DNA from: Methanomicrobiales archaeon
GTDB lineage: Archaea; Halobacteriota; Methanomicrobia; Methanomicrobiales; Methanospirillaceae
NCBI GenBank assembly: GCA_022841205.1
Contig: JALHCK010000002.1
Location: 107,178 to 171,177 of the forward strand
Reading direction: 5' to 3'
Length of the DNA: 64,000 bases
The position numbers and the translations under genes are program-made. The notes beneath the pieces were generated by a model that saw nothing but the letters and a program-made list of their open reading frames with translations, was not told the origin of the DNA and did no database searches. Of the stretch, positions 1 through 8,958 are shown in pieces; positions within the stretch are counted from its first letter, which is position 1; each line of letters starts with the position of its first letter.

Positions 1-169
1 GGGTGGTTCCTGTTACGGGACGTTCCACACACCACAGGATACCCGGGAGCAGTATCCTGAAACCGCAACTCCGAAGCATATGTGGCTACAGGATTGAGAA
101 AGATGGGAATTTAAGTTGAAACAACAAAATTCCAGGAAGAATGGATGCAAGAATGCGAAAAGGAAATGA

Positions 170-244
170 TGCTGCTATGGGGATTCGAACCCCAGTCGCG
201 GGCGTGAGAGGCCCGCATGATTGGCCGGACTACACTATAGCAGC
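170..244 (-). tRNA. tRNA-Glu (CUC anticodon)
   Basis: The minus strand folds as a complete cloverleaf: a 7-bp acceptor stem (GCTGCTA with TAGCAGC), the T-loop GGTTCGAATCC, and an anticodon arm CGGGC-CTCTCAC-GCCCG whose loop puts CTC at positions 34-36. This reads GAG glutamate codons. No CCA is encoded and no intron is seen. A TATA-like TTTATG lies about 30 bp upstream on the minus strand. Confidence 0.95.
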
Positions 245-445
245 AGGCGCTCTACATATTCGTAATAGCTGCACATAAATCTGTTGTTTTTTGGTCCTAT
301 CATCGAGAAATCTGCCCCGGTGTTACCGTTTCGGATGTTCGGGCCACAACCCCGAAAACCACACCGGGCAGGACAGCTCCGGCGGCAGAAGACCTGGCCG
401 GCAACGATAAGTTAGTATTTCTCCCTGCACTATAGGATAAGAACA

Positions 446-1558
446 ATGGCAGGCCTTGAGGACGAGATCCGGGATCTTGAAGAAGAGCTCCAGCGGACGC
501 CTTACAACAAGGCCACGGCAAAACATATCGGACGGATCAAGGCGAAAATTGCCCGGATGAAGGACGAGGCCGTTGCCCGTGCCATGCGATCCGCTGGCGG
601 TGGAGATGGGTACTCGGTCAGGAAATCGGGTGATGCAACGGTAGTACTGGTCGGGTTTCCCTCGACGGGGAAGAGTACCCTCTTGAATATTCTGACCGGT
701 ACGGATAGTGAAGTGGGAGAGTATGCCTTCACCACCCTGACTGTCGTTCCGGGTGCCCTGGAGCATAAGGGAGCAAAGATCCAGATCCTCGATATACCGG
801 GGCTGGTAGCCGGGGCAGCGATGGGAAAGGGCCGGGGAAAGGAGGTCATCGGAGTCGTGAGGGGGGCTGACATGATCGTCATGCTGGTCGACGTCTTCAA
901 CTCATCGCATGTCGATGTGCTGATGAAAGAACTATACGATGCCGGGATCAGGATCAACAAGGCGAAACCTGATATCACCATAAAGAAGACTTCTCACGGA
1001 GGTATCAGGGTTAATTCTGTAGGGACACTCGATCTTGATGTTGATGAGATCCGGTCCATTTTTGCCGAAAACAAGATGATGAACGCCGATATCCTGATCC
1101 GTGGGAATGCGACCCAGGACGAGGTGATCGATGCAATGCTTGGCAACCGCGTCTACATTCCGGCCATTATCGTCGTCAACAAGGTCGACCTCATCGAAGA
1201 GAGCCAGAAAGATGAAATCGTTTCCGATCTCAAAGACCGGTTCTCTCTCGATCCGGTGATGATCTCTGCCCACACCGGATTCAATACCGGGAAGCTCAAG
1301 GACCGGATCTACGACACCCTGGGGTTCATGCGGGTATATCTCAAACCCCGTAGCGAGGCTGCCGATCTCGAAGAGCCGCTCATCGTCCGGAGAGGTAGCA
1401 CCATCGAGGATATCTGCAGGAAACTCCACCGGGACTTTGTCGAGCGGTTCCGGTATGCCCGGATCTGGGGACATTCGGTAAAGCACCCGGGGCAGCGGGT
1501 AGGGCTCCCGCACCACGTGAAAGAAGGAGACCTTGTCACCATCATCATCGAGCATTAG
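446..1558 (+). CDS. DRG/Obg-family GTP-binding protein with C-terminal TGS domain
   Basis: A 370-residue translation-associated GTPase of the archaeal/eukaryal DRG type. It has an N-terminal helical region (residues 1-55), then the G domain: P-loop GFPSTGKST near residue 70, DIPGL (G3) near 117 and NKVDL (G4) near 247. The C-terminal 75 residues match a TGS domain (ending GDLVTIIIEH), often implicated in ribosome or RNA binding. Length and motif order are normal for the family. It stands alone, convergent with trm1, separated by about 200 bp with no gene. Role in ribosome function is known for the family; nothing here points to a special role. Confidence 0.93.
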   Translation: MAGLEDEIRDLEEELQRTPYNKATAKHIGRIKAKIARMKDEAVARAMRSAGGGDGYSVRKSGDATVVLVGFPSTGKSTLLNILTGTDSEVGEYAFTTLTVVPGALEHKGAKIQILDIPGLVAGAAMGKGRGKEVIGVVRGADMIVMLVDVFNSSHVDVLMKELYDAGIRINKAKPDITIKKTSHGGIRVNSVGTLDLDVDEIRSIFAENKMMNADILIRGNATQDEVIDAMLGNRVYIPAIIVVNKVDLIEESQKDEIVSDLKDRFSLDPVMISAHTGFNTGKLKDRIYDTLGFMRVYLKPRSEAADLEEPLIVRRGSTIEDICRKLHRDFVERFRYARIWGHSVKHPGQRVGLPHHVKEGDLVTIIIEH

Positions 1559-1757
1559 GGACCGTCCCATACCAGTCCAGCAGGTACCTGTCAGAGGATG
1601 TGTCCTTTAAGCGGCCGTTGATGGGTGATGACAGAAAATCTTATCATGCTTTATGAGATTGTCCTTGTGCGCCGCATCTCTATCCCGGTATACCCTCAGC
1701 ACACATCATGGAGTATATTGGATCCACATGAAGGGCCTCCATCAGATGTATCCGTTT

Positions 1758-2924
1758 TCAGATTGGGGCATTTTCAGGAGAGGATGTACGAGCTTTCATG
1801 GGCTCTTTTAACACATCCATGATAACCTGCCAGGGAGCATCTGTCTTTATCCCTCTCCCTGAATAATGAGTCCGACCTGCCCGGTATCCCGCATCTACGA
1901 TGCCAGCGATAACCTCGCCAATGGGCCGGGGTGAGATCCTGGCCCGCTTTGCAAGAAGATGGTAGTCGTAAAACGATGATGTGGGCAGTTCTTCCTTGAG
2001 GATCGTGAGGAGCGTGCCAATTTGCCGGCCGGTATTGAGGGTCTGTTCCGGCAGCCGCTCGAGCATGGAATTGAGGATACCGGTATCCTGGATTGCACCA
2101 AGCCATAACGGACCGATGGGGATAGTCGTGCTCCCGCAGGAAGGGCAGGGCCCTGGCGCCGGTAGAATGCCATACTGTTCACGGCGATCCGGGCAGGATG
2201 CACACTGGTGAATGTAGCCGATACCAGCAATCGACGCATCCGCCTTCCCGGCTCCATCTTCCAGGCAGAAATGGGCCCGTACATAGTGTTCCCGGGAAAA
2301 ACAGAACAACGGGCGGATACCCCTGTCGTACTTCACCGCTTCCCTGACCACGAATGCAAGCAGTATCCGGAGCCCGGTCTCGGCATGGTAGGCGGTATTG
2401 ACAGGATGTGCGAAATACCTGCGGATCCCTGCTTTTTTATGGGCACCGCAGAGGGGGGCCGTATCGGTGGCAGTGATCATAAGGTATCGTAACGTCCCCC
2501 GGATGGCGGAATCGCAGAATGGTGCAGGAGAGCCGTAGGGATCGAGATCTACAGCATCGAACCTCCGGAGCGAGAGGAGGGCATGGATATTCCGACAGGT
2601 TACCTCCCCCTCGACGCCGGAGTGGGAGACATTTCTCTGGATGAGGCTGACTGCCCGGGGGTCACGGTCATTGATGGTGACCGGGATGTTGCATTCCGAA
2701 GCTATCCGGATGCCCCGGACTCCGCTTGCGCCCATCGCATCGAGGTAATCCCTGGGGCGGGTGACGGAGACAAAGAGCACAGTGGCGTCCCGGTTGAGTT
2801 CCATACTGGGGTTGTAAAAGACCGTTGCTGTCCGGGGGGGGAAAGCGTGGGTGAGATCCTGGAGCGGTATAAAAAAGCGTGTCCTGCCCTCTTCAACCTC
2901 AAATGTCTCCATAAATTCGTTCAT
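1758..2924 (-). CDS. trm1: tRNA (guanine26-N2)-dimethyltransferase Trm1
   Basis: Class I SAM-dependent methyltransferase making m2,2G26 in tRNA. Visible signatures are the family N-terminal motif NPSMELNRDATVLF, the SAM loop DAMGASGVRG, the catalytic DLDPYGSPAPF, and a C-terminal zinc pair (CASC and CPSC). The reading frame is open to 2963, but the start at 2924 (MNEFMETFEVEEG) begins where the family homology begins, so it is preferred. A tRNA-Arg gene lies divergently about 50 bp upstream. Length (about 388 residues) is standard for archaeal Trm1. Confidence 0.93.
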   Translation of the reverse strand: MNEFMETFEVEEGRTRFFIPLQDLTHAFPPRTATVFYNPSMELNRDATVLFVSVTRPRDYLDAMGASGVRGIRIASECNIPVTINDRDPRAVSLIQRNVSHSGVEGEVTCRNIHALLSLRRFDAVDLDPYGSPAPFCDSAIRGTLRYLMITATDTAPLCGAHKKAGIRRYFAHPVNTAYHAETGLRILLAFVVREAVKYDRGIRPLFCFSREHYVRAHFCLEDGAGKADASIAGIGYIHQCASCPDRREQYGILPAPGPCPSCGSTTIPIGPLWLGAIQDTGILNSMLERLPEQTLNTGRQIGTLLTILKEELPTSSFYDYHLLAKRARISPRPIGEVIAGIVDAGYRAGRTHYSGRGIKTDAPWQVIMDVLKEPMKARTSSPENAPI

Positions 2925-2976
2925 TGATGGATTTGCGGAAGCCTTATACCTTCTCTTCCTCAATTGATACTGGCGG

Positions 2977-3051
2977 GGGCGTGTGGCCTAGTCAGGACAG
3001 GGCGGTAGCCTCCTAAGCTATAGGTCGGGGGTTCAAATCCCTCCACGCCCG
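2977..3051 (+). tRNA. tRNA-Arg (CCU anticodon)
   Basis: Cloverleaf with acceptor GGGCGTG/CACGCCC, T-loop GGTTCAAATCC and anticodon arm GTAGC-CTCCTAA-GCTAT, giving anticodon CCT (AGG codons), with discriminator G. No encoded CCA, no intron. A TATA-like CCTTATACC sits about 30 bp upstream. Confidence 0.94.
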
Positions 3052-3151
3052 TTCTCATTTTAAAAACATTGCCTGGATATTGTGTCGGATTGAAGAAGGC
3101 CCCGGTTTATAGCCCAGGGAGTGAAATCATCTGTACTGGAGGACGGTTCCA

Positions 3152-3991
3152 ATGAAGATTCCCGGCATGGTACGGATCACGAGACCGTCGAACGCGGTTG
3201 CTGCCGGATGTGCGGCAATTATCGGGTATTTCATCGCATCGGGAACACTTGTTCCCGGGGTCCTGGTCATATGGGGAGTCGTGGTGCTGGTCACGGCCGG
3301 AGGAAATACCATCAACGATTATTTTGATGCCGGAATTGATCGCATCAACCGACCGGATCGTCCCATCCCTTCCGGTGAAGTCGGTGAACGGGAGGCAAGG
3401 AATTTTGCATTCATACTCTTTGCTGCCGGAATCACCATGTCCGCTTTCACAACGCTCCTGTGCATGGCAATCGCGCTTTTTAACGCATTCCTCCTAGTTT
3501 TCTATGCAACCAATCTGAAACGATCCTGCTTCATTGGAAACCTTGCAGTCTCCTACCTTTCGGCATCGATATTCGTATTTGGGGGGGCCTTTCTCGGGTG
3601 GGAAGGAGCGGTTCGGGTGGTTCCGATCGCCTTCATCGCCTTCTGTGCGATGGTATCCCGCGAACTGCTGAAGGATGCCGAAGACATTGAAGGGGACCTG
3701 TCCGAGGGCGCAGATACGGTACCGGTCCGTTACGGCATTAAGGCGACAGCTCTGGTCTCCCTTGTCTTTGCATTCGGTGCTGTAGCGGGAAGCATCTACC
3801 TGGTTTCCTGGTGGGGGTATTGGTATCTCGCAGTAATTCTTCCAGTCGATGCAATCATCATGGCTGGCGCAGTCCGTCCTCTCCGGTGCAAAGATTCGCA
3901 GTGCGTCAGGACGAGCAGGGCCACCAGCCTTCTGAAAACAGGAATGTTTGCATCCCTTGTCATCTTCTTTGTCGCCGCGTTTCTCGCTTGA
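3152..3991 (+). CDS. Digeranylgeranylglyceryl phosphate synthase (UbiA family)
   Basis: Membrane prenyltransferase of 279 residues that adds the second geranylgeranyl chain to glycerol-1-phosphate in archaeal ether lipid synthesis. The UbiA family signature NDYFDAGIDRINRPDRP is near residue 53, and the second Asp-rich motif DAEDIEGD near residue 175. Around eight hydrophobic helices are evident. The N-terminus (MKIPGMVRITRPSN) is typical of the DGGGP synthase branch rather than of menaquinone or heme prenyltransferases. The C-terminus meets the convergent DUF116 gene with 2 bp between them. Confidence 0.88.
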   Translation: MKIPGMVRITRPSNAVAAGCAAIIGYFIASGTLVPGVLVIWGVVVLVTAGGNTINDYFDAGIDRINRPDRPIPSGEVGEREARNFAFILFAAGITMSAFTTLLCMAIALFNAFLLVFYATNLKRSCFIGNLAVSYLSASIFVFGGAFLGWEGAVRVVPIAFIAFCAMVSRELLKDAEDIEGDLSEGADTVPVRYGIKATALVSLVFAFGAVAGSIYLVSWWGYWYLAVILPVDAIIMAGAVRPLRCKDSQCVRTSRATSLLKTGMFASLVIFFVAAFLA

Positions 3992-3993
3992 AC

Positions 3994-4707
3994 TTAAGGA
4001 GTAGAGGCGCACTCACCAGGAGGATGTTCGCGGGGAATACGGGATGGATCTACCCCCAGTGCGGCAATCTCAAACACGTCCTCCCAGTTCACCAGCGTCT
4101 CAACACAACCGTCTTTCAGGGTCACGATGCCCATCGAGATTAAGCCCATTTTATCCGACATCTCGAGTCCTTCCTTAACTTCTGAAAGGCACCCGACCCC
4201 GATGATGGCCCGGGGGCGGTATTTTTTAACCATGCGCTTGATGAAGGATGAGCCCGGAACCGAGAAGACCCGGTATCCCATCTGTTCAAATACCGGCAAC
4301 CAGGCGCCGATCGTGCACAGGCCGCAGCGCTTGCACTTAAGCCCCTCGGGGGTCAGGTGTGCCGGGCATCGCGAAGAACGGAGGCACTGGGGGAGAAAAA
4401 TGGCCCGTTCTGTAACCGGGATCGCCTCGAAAGCCTTTTTGTTCATGGTGTTGTGGAGATGGATGAAAAAAGAGTGAATCTGGTAGTCTTCAAGTCCGAA
4501 AAGCCGGAATATGGCCCGGGTTAGACCTTCGAGGAGTACCATGCCGGCTTTCAGGAAGGATGGAAAGTAGATCCTGCCCCTGCGGATTGAAAGGATGGCA
4601 AGGCTGACCATCACCAGGGACAGGAGGATGATTCCAAAAACGAGTACGATTGTTATCTCTCCGATTATGAAGATAATCTGGTGCAGGAGAGCGACATCGA
4701 TATCCAT
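3994..4707 (-). CDS. DUF116 family membrane-anchored cysteine-rich protein
   Basis: 237 residues. It begins with one or two hydrophobic helices (about residues 8-42), then a soluble domain with a Cys cluster (CLRSSRCPA, CKRCGLC) and the segment RAIIGVGCLSEVKEG that marks DUF116. The Cys spacing suggests a metal or Fe-S site, but the biochemical role of the family is unknown. It is the last gene of a minus-strand string (carbonic anhydrase homologue, HdrA homologue, MtnA, DUF116), 25 bp after mtnA. Confidence 0.85.
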   Translation of the reverse strand: MDIDVALLHQIIFIIGEITIVLVFGIILLSLVMVSLAILSIRRGRIYFPSFLKAGMVLLEGLTRAIFRLFGLEDYQIHSFFIHLHNTMNKKAFEAIPVTERAIFLPQCLRSSRCPAHLTPEGLKCKRCGLCTIGAWLPVFEQMGYRVFSVPGSSFIKRMVKKYRPRAIIGVGCLSEVKEGLEMSDKMGLISMGIVTLKDGCVETLVNWEDVFEIAALGVDPSRIPREHPPGECASTP

Positions 4708-4732
4708 TTCTCAAGAATCGTGGCACCGGGTT

Positions 4733-5776
4733 TTATATAACCCTGTGTATCCGTGTAATGTCATCCCAGTCAAGGGGAGGCCGCAGGATGCCTGATTCGG
4801 TTACGATTGCATTCACGAGATCAAGCGGCGTGGCGTCGAATGCGGGGTTCCGGACCGGGACACCTTCGGGAATCATGGCATGCCCCCCGCAGAAAGCAAC
4901 CTCATTGCGGTCGCGTTCTTCAATGACGATCTCATTCGCGCTATGAACCGGATCAAAGGTGGAGAGCGGGGCCGCGACATAGAAAGGTATGGCATGGGCG
5001 CGGGCACAGACGGCGTGCATGTACGTGCCGACCTTGTTGAAGACCGCACCCCGGGTTATCCGGTCTGCACCGACCACAGCGCAATCGATCTCACCTTTCC
5101 GCATAAGGTATGCAGCAGCCGAATCAGGGATCACCGTCACCGCGATACCGTCCTGATTCAGTTCCCATGCGGTGAGCCGGGCTCCCTGGAACAGTGGGCG
5201 GGTCTCACAGGCGATCACCTGCACTTCCTTCCCGGATTCGACGGCAGAACGGATGATGCCCAGAGCAGTTCCCCATTCCCGGCAGGCAAGGGCACCGGCA
5301 TTGCAATGGGTGAGCACTGTTGTTCCATCGGCAATCAGGGCTGAACCGTTATCCCCGATGGCGTGGCAGGACTCTGAATCCTCACGGGCGAGCCGGTGTG
5401 CTTCTTGCAGGGCCGCGTGCCTGATCTCTGAAATCGTGGACCACCGGCGGATAGATGACAGAACACGGTTCACGCCCCATGAGAGGTTTACTGCTGTAGG
5501 ACGGGCGTTTGCAATGGCGTGTGCCGCAGCCTCTACCTTCCCGAGGAAGCGTGAAAGTTCTCTCTCCCTGATAACAGCCGCAGCAAGCGCCACCCCGTAA
5601 GCACCGGCAACACCGAGGGCGGGTGCTCCCCTGACTTCAAGGCGGCGGATTGCGGTGATGAGGCGATCGACCGTTCTGCACCGGATCACACGAAACGAGA
5701 GGGGAAGCCTGGTCTGGTCGATGAGGACGATTGTAGAGGTATCATCATCCCACCGGATCGTCTCGATCGGCTTCAT
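4733..5776 (-). CDS. mtnA: S-methyl-5-thioribose-1-phosphate isomerase (MtnA/eIF2B-like)
   Basis: 347-residue aldose-ketose isomerase of the methionine salvage pathway, family aIF2B/MtnA. It carries the substrate-binding motif RGAPALGVAGAYG near residue 49, the catalytic Cys in THCNAGALAC near 158, and the catalytic Asp in VVGADRI near 236. Length fits MtnA, longer than ribose-1,5-bisphosphate isomerases, the main alternative. Its ATG overlaps the stop of the upstream hdrA-like gene by 4 bp (ATGA), so the two are translationally coupled. Confidence 0.88.
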   Translation of the reverse strand: MKPIETIRWDDDTSTIVLIDQTRLPLSFRVIRCRTVDRLITAIRRLEVRGAPALGVAGAYGVALAAAVIRERELSRFLGKVEAAAHAIANARPTAVNLSWGVNRVLSSIRRWSTISEIRHAALQEAHRLAREDSESCHAIGDNGSALIADGTTVLTHCNAGALACREWGTALGIIRSAVESGKEVQVIACETRPLFQGARLTAWELNQDGIAVTVIPDSAAAYLMRKGEIDCAVVGADRITRGAVFNKVGTYMHAVCARAHAIPFYVAAPLSTFDPVHSANEIVIEERDRNEVAFCGGHAMIPEGVPVRNPAFDATPLDLVNAIVTESGILRPPLDWDDITRIHRVI

Positions 5777-7053
5777 GCCGGCTCATCCTGGACTGCATCA
5801 AGGAACGCCCGCATGGCTGCAGCCCGGGCATGGGCGACACAGTCCGGAATATCCCGTGGTGCTACTGCAGTCCCTGCAATGTAGATTCCGGGCTGGATTG
5901 TAGCAACAGTATTGACTTTTTCATCGATTGATTTAAAAAATCCAGTCTCTTCTACGGGGATCCCGCACTTCGCCGCGATTGACGATGCATTTTTCGCCGG
6001 CTCAAGCCCTACAGAGAGCACAACGAGCCCGGGATGGAGTTTTACCATCTCGCCCGTTTCCGTGTTCTCAACGTTGATCGTCATATCTCCTCCCTCTCCG
6101 ATGACCTCTGCAGGCATGCCCCGGAGGAACTCAACTCCCATCGACTTTGCCCGCTCGAAGTACTCCTCATATCCTTTGCCATACGCCCGTACATCCATGT
6201 ACAGGACAGTCACCCGTGTTTCCGGATATTTTTCCCGGAGGAGCATTGCATTCTTCATCGCATACATGCAGCAGACACCCGAGCAGTATGGGCGGGAGAG
6301 AGGGATATCCCTGGAGCCCACACATTGCACAAATACAACGTGATCGGGAGTCTTTCCGTCAGACAATCTCTGTATGGATCCACCAGTAGGGCCACTGGCA
6401 TTCATCATCCGTTCGAATTCGAGACTGGTGATGACATCTGGATAGCGGAGGTATCCGAACTGCTCCTTCTTTACTGCATCAAAGACATCATACCCGCTGG
6501 CGATGATGATGCTTGCTGCCCTGATCTTCTCTTCCCGGGGGGAGTCCTCTCTCCGTATGGCCTCCCTTCCGCAGATGTCATAGCATAAACCGCATTCGAT
6601 ACAGTGTTCACTATCTTTTATTACCAGATCAGGGACAGCAAGGGGATGAGGTTTGTATATGGCCTTACGGACACCAATGCCGGCATCGAACTGGTTATAC
6701 ACTTCAACGGGGCAGATCTGGACGCAGTCGCCGCATCCGTTGCAGAGTACTTCATCAATAAACCGGGGATTTTTCCGGATCAGCACCCGGAAATCCCCCA
6801 CATCACCCTCGATCCCTATCACCTCGGTGCAGGTGGAGATCCTGATATTTGGGTGACGCGAGACGTCGAGCATCTTTGGGGAAAGGATACACATCGAGCA
6901 ATCATTTGTCGGAAACGTCTTGTCCAGCTGGGCCATGTGCCCCCCGATTGACGGTTCCCGCTCTATCAGGTGGACCAGGATGCCATGGTCTGCCAGATCG
7001 AGTGCCGCCTGGATGCCGGTCACTCCTCCCCCGATGACAACCACGTCACCCAT
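5773..7053 (-). CDS. Short HdrA-family FAD/iron-sulfur oxidoreductase
   Basis: 426 residues from the ATG at 7053, chosen because AAGGAG lies 8 bp upstream and the protein begins MGDVVVIGGGVTG, a dinucleotide-binding fold. It shares with heterodisulfide reductase HdrA the FAD site, the FPTNDCSMCILSPK motif, two 4Fe-4S clusters (CNGCGDCVQICP, CIECGLCYDIC), CVGSRD and YCSGVCCMYA. It is about 220 residues shorter than typical HdrA and lacks the C-terminal extension, ending naturally. No HdrB/C or Mvh genes adjoin; neighbours are a carbonic anhydrase homologue (8-bp overlap) and mtnA (4-bp overlap). The physiological partner is unknown; electron bifurcation should not be assumed. Confidence 0.85.
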   Translation of the reverse strand: MGDVVVIGGGVTGIQAALDLADHGILVHLIEREPSIGGHMAQLDKTFPTNDCSMCILSPKMLDVSRHPNIRISTCTEVIGIEGDVGDFRVLIRKNPRFIDEVLCNGCGDCVQICPVEVYNQFDAGIGVRKAIYKPHPLAVPDLVIKDSEHCIECGLCYDICGREAIRREDSPREEKIRAASIIIASGYDVFDAVKKEQFGYLRYPDVITSLEFERMMNASGPTGGSIQRLSDGKTPDHVVFVQCVGSRDIPLSRPYCSGVCCMYAMKNAMLLREKYPETRVTVLYMDVRAYGKGYEEYFERAKSMGVEFLRGMPAEVIGEGGDMTINVENTETGEMVKLHPGLVVLSVGLEPAKNASSIAAKCGIPVEETGFFKSIDEKVNTVATIQPGIYIAGTAVAPRDIPDCVAHARAAAMRAFLDAVQDEPA

Positions 7054-7537
7054 GAAGGTAGCTCCTTGCAAGGTTCCAGTAATTGCGTGCATTTTCAAGG
7101 ATATGGTTCCGCTGATCTGGTGAAACCTCCTTGACAACTCTCCCTGGGACGCCGATGGCTACTGAACCGGGCGGGATTCTTGCACCCTCGGTTATGACTA
7201 CCCCCGCGCCGAGCAGTGAGTCCTCTCCAATGACGGCGCCGTTCAGGACAATTGCTCCCATGCCGACCAAAACCCGATCGGAGATTGTACATCCGTGCAA
7301 TATTGCTCCATGACCCACTGACACATCGGTTCCGATGAGAACCGGGTATCCCGAACTGGTATGGAGTACCGCATTGTCCTGGATATTTGACCGATTTCCG
7401 ATCACGATACGATCCTTGTCGGCCCTGACTACAGCGCCAAACCAGATACTCACCTCCTCTCCTAAGGTCACATCACCACGAACGGTTGCATTTTCCGCGA
7501 TAAATGTCCCGGTGTTCCGCCCGCTATCAACAGCCAT
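7046..7537 (-). CDS. Gamma-class carbonic anhydrase-like hexapeptide-repeat protein
   Basis: 163 residues forming a left-handed beta helix, seen as repeated [LIV]-G-x4 hexapeptides (residues 10-135). Putative zinc ligands are His in QDNAVLH and two His in VGHGAILHG, the arrangement of the Cam/CamH/YrdA family. It lacks the N-terminal signal and acidic loop of the classical Methanosarcina Cam, so it is closer to the CamH/YrdA branch; carbonic anhydrase activity is inferred only. First gene of the minus-strand string that includes the short HdrA and MtnA. Confidence 0.88.
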   Translation of the reverse strand: MAVDSGRNTGTFIAENATVRGDVTLGEEVSIWFGAVVRADKDRIVIGNRSNIQDNAVLHTSSGYPVLIGTDVSVGHGAILHGCTISDRVLVGMGAIVLNGAVIGEDSLLGAGVVITEGARIPPGSVAIGVPGRVVKEVSPDQRNHILENARNYWNLARSYLHG

Positions 7538-7567
7538 AATAATATAGGAAATTAATTATGAAGCACG

Positions 7568-8035
7568 ATGAAGGTTATGGTCGGGGGTACCTTCGATCCC
7601 CTTCACGACGGACATAAACGCCTGATTTCCCGATCATTCGAGATTGCCGGTAGCGACGGGAAGGTTATCATAGGCCTGACTACCGATGCCTTTGCACAAA
7701 GGAAAATCCACCCAGTCCGAAATTACCTGCAGCGGATGAAAGACCTTGTTGAGTTCATCCGCCATCAGGGATTTTCAGCCGAATATGCCATCGAGCCGCT
7801 CATTGACCGGTTCGGGAGCGCCATAGATGAGGACTTTGACGCACTGGTGGTCAGCGAAGAGACGCTCCCGATTGCCCACGAGATCAATATGCTCCGGAAA
7901 GATAAGGGAAAACGCAAAGTGGACATCCACCAGATCAGCTGTGTCCTGGCCGATGATGGCAGGTGGATATCGAGTACCAGGATCTACCGGGGTGAAATTG
8001 ATGATCATGGCCGGCTCCTGCACCATGGGAATTAA
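7568..8035 (+). CDS. coaD: Phosphopantetheine adenylyltransferase, archaeal type
   Basis: 155-residue nucleotidyltransferase of CoA synthesis, converting 4'-phosphopantetheine and ATP to dephospho-CoA. The T-x-GH signature appears as GGTFDPLHDGH at residues 6-16 and the ISSTRIYRGEID motif near residue 137. Length is typical of the archaeal PPAT family, which is distinct from bacterial CoaD. The start is divergent to the carbonic anhydrase homologue, with about 30 bp between. Confidence 0.93.
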   Translation: MKVMVGGTFDPLHDGHKRLISRSFEIAGSDGKVIIGLTTDAFAQRKIHPVRNYLQRMKDLVEFIRHQGFSAEYAIEPLIDRFGSAIDEDFDALVVSEETLPIAHEINMLRKDKGKRKVDIHQISCVLADDGRWISSTRIYRGEIDDHGRLLHHGN

Positions 8036-8493
8036 AAACCAATCCACTTACCGGCTACCCTATCCGGTTCAACCATGTTACTCCCTATTTGATATTATCC
8101 CCTTTTTACGCAAGTATCGGCCCGTTTATCATCGTAACCAGTCATGATGAACTATCCAGTTCATTCATTGAACTACGACCATCATGTAAATACTTATACA
8201 AAGAATCGTGACTGTTGCATTGATACTCACAGCATCCCTTTTTCCCACTGTGGCCATCCCCTATTCCTGATCCCTGCTACTCACAGAAGAATACCGATAG
8301 GATAGTTACCGTTATCACCAACACTCCATCCGGCGCTGCCACTGTTGGGCATCTGAAGGGAACGGGATTGGATACAATGATTCTGCCGGACTGTGAGAAA
8401 GCGGGATCGCAGGAAAACGGGTTTTATGATGCAGCCGGAGCCTTCTTTTTGTGGAAAGTCATTCCGGGCGGTTCATGATCTCCAATCCTCTCT
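8036..8493. other. 458-bp intergenic stretch, no supported gene
   Basis: No convincing coding frame on either strand. A TATA-like ATACTTATACAAAG near 8187-8200 (plus strand) could start a transcript into the region, and ACTCACAG occurs twice (about 8226 and 8280), but no stable structure or conserved RNA fold is apparent by eye. It separates convergent coaD and pyrI. Confidence 0.4.
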
Positions 8494-8958
8494 TCAGATG
8501 AGGTGGCTGGTAATATCCTTTGTTATGATCCAGTCGCAATACAGGCAATGGAGCCCCTTTGGGAGCACTTCGAACTTGGAATAGATGGGCTCATTGGTGT
8601 TTGAGATGCAGCCGGGGTTCGGGCACCGGACCACTCCGATGAGAATACAGGGTATCTCGACCCCTTTCTTTTCACAGACTTCGAAGTTACGGATGATATT
8701 GATCGAAGCATTCGGCGCGATGAGCGCTATCCTGTTCACCTCCTCTTTGTGAAGTTCCCTGTTCTCGATCTTCACAATATCTTTCCGCCCCATCTTCCCG
8801 GATTCCACATTTGTAGCCACGGAAATGGACTCTGTGGTTGTGCCAGTGATCCCGATAATCTTGAGCACGTTCAGCGCTTCACCCCCAGTGATATGATCGA
8901 TCACCGTACCGTTCTGAATAGGGTTTATGAGCAGACCCTTCCGTGCGTCCCGCTTCAT
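8494..8958 (-). CDS. pyrI: Aspartate carbamoyltransferase regulatory chain
   Basis: 154-residue regulatory subunit of aspartate transcarbamoylase, binding allosteric nucleotides and contacting PyrB through a zinc domain. The N-terminal allosteric domain starts with GLLINPIQNGTVIDHI; the C-terminal zinc site uses CPNPGC and CLYC. Its ATG overlaps the pyrB stop by one base (TGATG), so the two chains are co-translated. Confidence 0.95.
   Translation of the reverse strand: MKRDARKGLLINPIQNGTVIDHITGGEALNVLKIIGITGTTTESISVATNVESGKMGRKDIVKIENRELHKEEVNRIALIAPNASINIIRNFEVCEKKGVEIPCILIGVVRCPNPGCISNTNEPIYSKFEVLPKGLHCLYCDWIITKDITSHLI

Noticed and set aside
8187..8493. Possible non-coding RNA after a TATA-like box upstream of pyrI
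   Set aside because: No clear fold or terminator could be seen; a TATA-like match alone is weak.
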